A stretch of 64,000 nucleotides of DNA from Lycorma delicatula (Eukaryota; Arthropoda; Insecta; Hemiptera; Fulgoridae): NCBI RefSeq assembly GCF_047948215.1, contig NC_134461.1:88222245-88286244 (forward strand), in the 5' to 3' direction. The notes beneath the pieces were generated by a model. It made no database searches. It saw nothing but the letters and a program-made list of their open reading frames with translations, and was not told the DNA's origin. Every line of letters starts with the position of its first letter. The stretch's first letter is position 1. The position numbers and the translations under genes were made by a program. Below, in pieces: positions 10,856 to 64,000 of this stretch.

Positions 10856-11312
10856 CTAATATTTTTTATTTAAATCATGTTTTTTGTGGGTCTACAAAAA
10901 CACTACCACAGTGAAAAAAATTTGTTCGCAGTAAATACAAAGATGAGAAGCCTACATTTTTTTACAAATGTTCTGTTATTGATGACAACTGGGTGCATAG
11001 TTTAGCAAAGAGAAAAAATAAATTATAAATAATTAATGTTTAACAATACATTTTATTTATATATATTATGTTTTACAATAATAAATATTTTTAAGAATAA
11101 ATTATATAAAATAAAGCTTTTCAGGACAACTTAAAGTATCTTTACTATTTACAAATGTTAAAAAAAGATATAGAAATAAATGGTACATTAAAATATAAAA
11201 TATCTGATTTCATTTTATTTTTTTAAAAATAAAAATATACACATATACACAAATACTGTACATTAGATAAATACATACTGATTACATTTACAATGATATT
11301 GTTATTTGATAA
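10856..11312 (-). other. REV3L 3' flank, probable 3' UTR
   Basis: AT-rich sequence downstream of the REV3L stop. On the minus strand an AATAAA signal lies at 11219-11214 and another near 11057-11052. Either could serve polyadenylation. The cleavage site is not determined. Confidence 0.4.
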
Positions 11313-61050
<49,738 letters not shown>

Positions 61051-62442
61051 CTGGAATTAAGAAAAAAATAAAAGGTAAAAATAAAAATTTATGCATAGTA
61101 TGTTGAAATTAATTTTTTATTATAAATGTACAATATTTATTACATGTAATAGGTTATATATATATATATATAAACAAACTATAATCATAATAGCTCATAC
61201 ACGAACAAATAATTATCAATATTCTTTGTACAAATATATAAATTAATCTATTTATATATTTAAATATATATTTTTAATATTAATGCAAAATAAATTTATT
61301 TGGTTCTTTATATATTATTCACTAAGTTAATTAACACAATAAATTTTTGTACTGCTTAAAAAATATTAGATACTTTCACATTAACTCATCTTACTCAAAA
61401 CACACACACACACACACACGCACACACGTTTTGCTAATTTTAACTCGAGAACAGAATTTCTATAAATAGGAAATTTAATTAATTACATATTAATATAATA
61501 AATAAATAAATATATATATAATTAATTTAATTAATTATATATATTATATAATAGGTTTTCACAAAATACCTGGCACACATCATAAAAAACATTATTCTAT
61601 AAATACAAGAATGTGGAGTGAAAATCATTCATCAAGTCTTTGTGATAAACAATCAGCTTTCCATTTTGAGTACTTTAAACTCGTACCATTTGGGATTCAA
61701 TCAAAGTACCAGCTTTCTTTTTCAGATGCTCAGAATCTTACCAAATTTTTTACCATAATAATTATGATTTATTTTCAGTATTTTTACAAAATTTTCCATA
61801 ACAATTGAATATCTATGGACAGCTTAAAAATAATAAAAACCACCAAACAGTAGCAATTCTGAACAATAATTATTCAAAAGAGTAAAAATTTTCCCTTTTT
61901 ACTTGACAACTTAATTTATTTCAAAATTTAAAAAAATATATTTCAATTTGTTAATAAAGTACTAAACCAGAAAACAGTTATTATGTTATCTAATTGACTT
62001 TGGTTACGATGGTTAGAAGTCACATGATATAACAAACTACTGTCACTTCTATAAATGGCATATAATCATCTCAAGGATAATAAGCATTTTGTGTAAAGCA
62101 AACAAAAGGAAGAAAAGAAGAACAAAGTGGTTTCACATTGCCTTAAGCTAAATAATGGGTGCATCAGTTTGTCAAGCGCACCGAATTGCACATAATAGAC
62201 ATAATAAAAAAAATTAATGAGAATTTTTTAATTCTGCATAGTATATCTTCTTTGTGTTCATCTTCTTCAACATGTAACTGAAGCACTGACTACAATGTCT
62301 ATCAATATTTTCAGACATATTGATAAGAAGTTAAAATTTGGCAGATGAATAATTAGGAAAAATACTTTATTGTATGTAGTAATTTATTTTGTTTGAAACT
62401 GATTAAACAAAAGAACTGTATTAAATTAAGTACGGTGAAGTA
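61051..62442. other. REV3L intron
   Basis: AT-rich intron with short TA runs near 61160 and 61510 and a CA tract at 61399-61429. The exon upstream of 61050 is not in the window. Confidence 0.5.
61399..61429. repeat. (AC)n microsatellite
   Basis: About 30 bp of AC repeat with G interruptions. Confidence 0.9.
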
Positions 62443-62850
62443 GTGAAATGTTAAAGCAGGATTCTGGCAAGGATGTTATGTTGACACCAAGGCTTTACGA
62501 GTGGTACAAACAGTTCAGATAGTGACTGTTAATAGTGTGTCGACAAACAGTACTATTTACCATTTTTACATTTAATGGAGACAATCCAAAGAAAATGATG
62601 ACAAACATGGGCAAACAATCTTTTGATTTTAATTACAAATATGGACCAGCTCACACTTCACTATTAATTTGTGATTATTTAGCCAAAAATGATGCTGCAG
62701 CCTCCAGAAGCGGCACCCAGTGACCTTTTTTGTTCCTACAGATTAAAAATGCAAAGATTACAAATGCATCAAGGATTGGAAGAAATGCCGACATAAGTGT
62801 TTTATCTTTAGAAGGTGTGTTTTACTTTGAAGGGGACATAATCAATATAC
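62443..62850 (+). pseudogene. Deleted mariner-type transposase remnant
   Basis: MLKQDSGKDVMLTPRLYEWY with KQFR at 62448-62520 resembles the helix-turn-helix end '...V.EWY.RF+'. Then GPAHTSLLICDYLAKNDAA (62646-62700; pattern 'NAPAHSS...L..'), after a shift EAAPSDLFLFLQIKNAKIT (pattern 'PPYSPD.AP.DFFLF...K') and VFYFEGDIINIQ at the end. The middle, with the first catalytic Asp, is lost. No inverted ends were found. Confidence 0.6.
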
Positions 62851-64000
62851 AGTAGTGAACAAATGACTTTATTATTCAGTGATACAGGTTTGGTTTTCAG
62901 ATGAAGAAATAAAAAAATCATTGTTCTACCTTAGTGGAATCTATGCCAAAGAGGATTTAATGAGACAATTAAAAACAAAGGACACAAACTATTAAATCTG
63001 AGTAAGTTTGACTATTAAGCATTTTTTCTTTAGAAATAAAATTTTCTGTTAAAATACTATGCTTGAATTAATTTGTTCACCACTGTAGAAGAATAAGTAA
63101 ATTCTTCATAAGTAAATTGTAGGTCATAATTTTTTCATTACACCTACATATTCAGTTACTTAACAGAAACCTTCACTGTGTTAACACAGGTACTGGCTGT
63201 ATAATTAACATTATTTTCAAAGAAAGCAACTCTAGTGCCACTTGCATTTCACACCTTAGATGGGTTAAACATAAGAAAGCTAGTGTAAATTAAAAAAAAA
63301 AATGTACAAAATGATAACAAACCAGCAATGTAAAAATCATTTAGGAAAAAGTAATCCGAGCTAGAAATGTAGGTTTAATAAAGTTATCACTTATGTAAAT
63401 ATATGTAGTAAAATATTCATCACATATCTAACAAAATAATAAAGTACTTTTTTCAAAAATGTAATTTATCAAACCGTGGAAGCACTCTAAATGTATGAAA
63501 ATGTAGTAGCAAATGAAAATTTGAAACAAAAAAATTCAGTAAAATTTTTAAATAAAAAAACGTTTTCGTATCTGTTTCTATTAAATTAGAAATTTCTAAT
63601 AAATTCATAATTTATTTTTTGTTACCAAAAAGCCACTTTTTTTTTAAGAAAAATGTTTTTTTTTTGTAGATTTATTCATATATTCTTTTCTAGGGTAATT
63701 CAGTAACCAATCTAAAATTGAACAAATGACATTTATTAATTCCTTCAATTTGGTCAATCTCTAGCACCTTATATTTCTAATTGGAAATAATTTAATATAT
63801 TAATAATTTACTAAAATTATGAAGTTGAATAAGCGCTGAACAGTTATTTAATGACTATGAAACATAAAAAAAGTGGACAAAACAAACTTGTCTAAAAAAT
63901 TTTGTAAGACTAATGAATGTTATAAAAATAGAACCAATGAATAGATCAACTTAGTAATTATATATGAGTTAATTAAAATATAAATATTATTATTCATCAT
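62851..64000. other. REV3L intron, right edge of window
   Basis: AT-rich sequence, presumably still inside REV3L because its N-terminal exons have not been met. GTACTGGCTGTATAATTAAC near 63190 resembles 53710. Nothing else was recognised. Confidence 0.4.

Overview
The window is AT-rich nuclear DNA of an animal, almost certainly an insect. Evidence: spliced genes with GT-AG introns, and a repeat load of Tc1/mariner transposons, I-like and other LINEs, Penelope-like elements, tRNA-derived SINEs, a Helitron-type element and long microsatellites. A hemipteran is my guess from the repeat mix, but the sequence does not settle it.

Two host genes are present, both on the minus strand, lying one behind the other. 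The left one is MFAP1, a spliceosomal protein of the tri-snRNP/B complex. Its first three coding exons (8856-8775, 6179-5912, 1110-897) join in frame, and the gene runs off the left edge. The right one is REV3L, the catalytic subunit of translesion DNA polymerase zeta. Seventeen exons from 61050 down to the stop codon at 11313 splice in one continuous frame of about 1,394 residues. They cover the linker with two candidate REV7-binding motifs, the family-B polymerase core (motifs A, B and C) and the two C-terminal cysteine motifs. The N-terminal exons lie beyond the right edge. About 2.4 kb separates the REV3L stop from the MFAP1 start.

The rest is intron or intergenic sequence packed with transposon remains. 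Tc1/mariner-type pieces lie at 52-235, 2564-3842, 15977-17153, 18929-20257, 26203-26362, 28778-29906, 39082-39660, 44764-44975, 56392-57243, 58609-59417 and 62443-62850. A nearly full-length but broken I-like LINE with a 12-bp target duplication fills 31910-37205. Other LINE tails lie at 6478-6890, 21590-22730, 42480-42725 and 55470-55700. Two Penelope-like remnants sit head to head at 46480-48060. A Helitron-like element carrying a long CA tract lies at 43109-43671. Two tRNA-derived SINE types recur across the window, and two foldback elements lie at 7161-8070 and 13446-13890.

I found no convincing new multi-gene system. The most unusual structures are a foldback element with identical nested tandem duplications (7161-8070), a mariner copy whose 3' end has been replaced by an inverted copy of its own 5' end (58609-59417), the head-to-head Penelope pair, and a SINE split by an unidentified GC-rich coding fragment (10455-10805).
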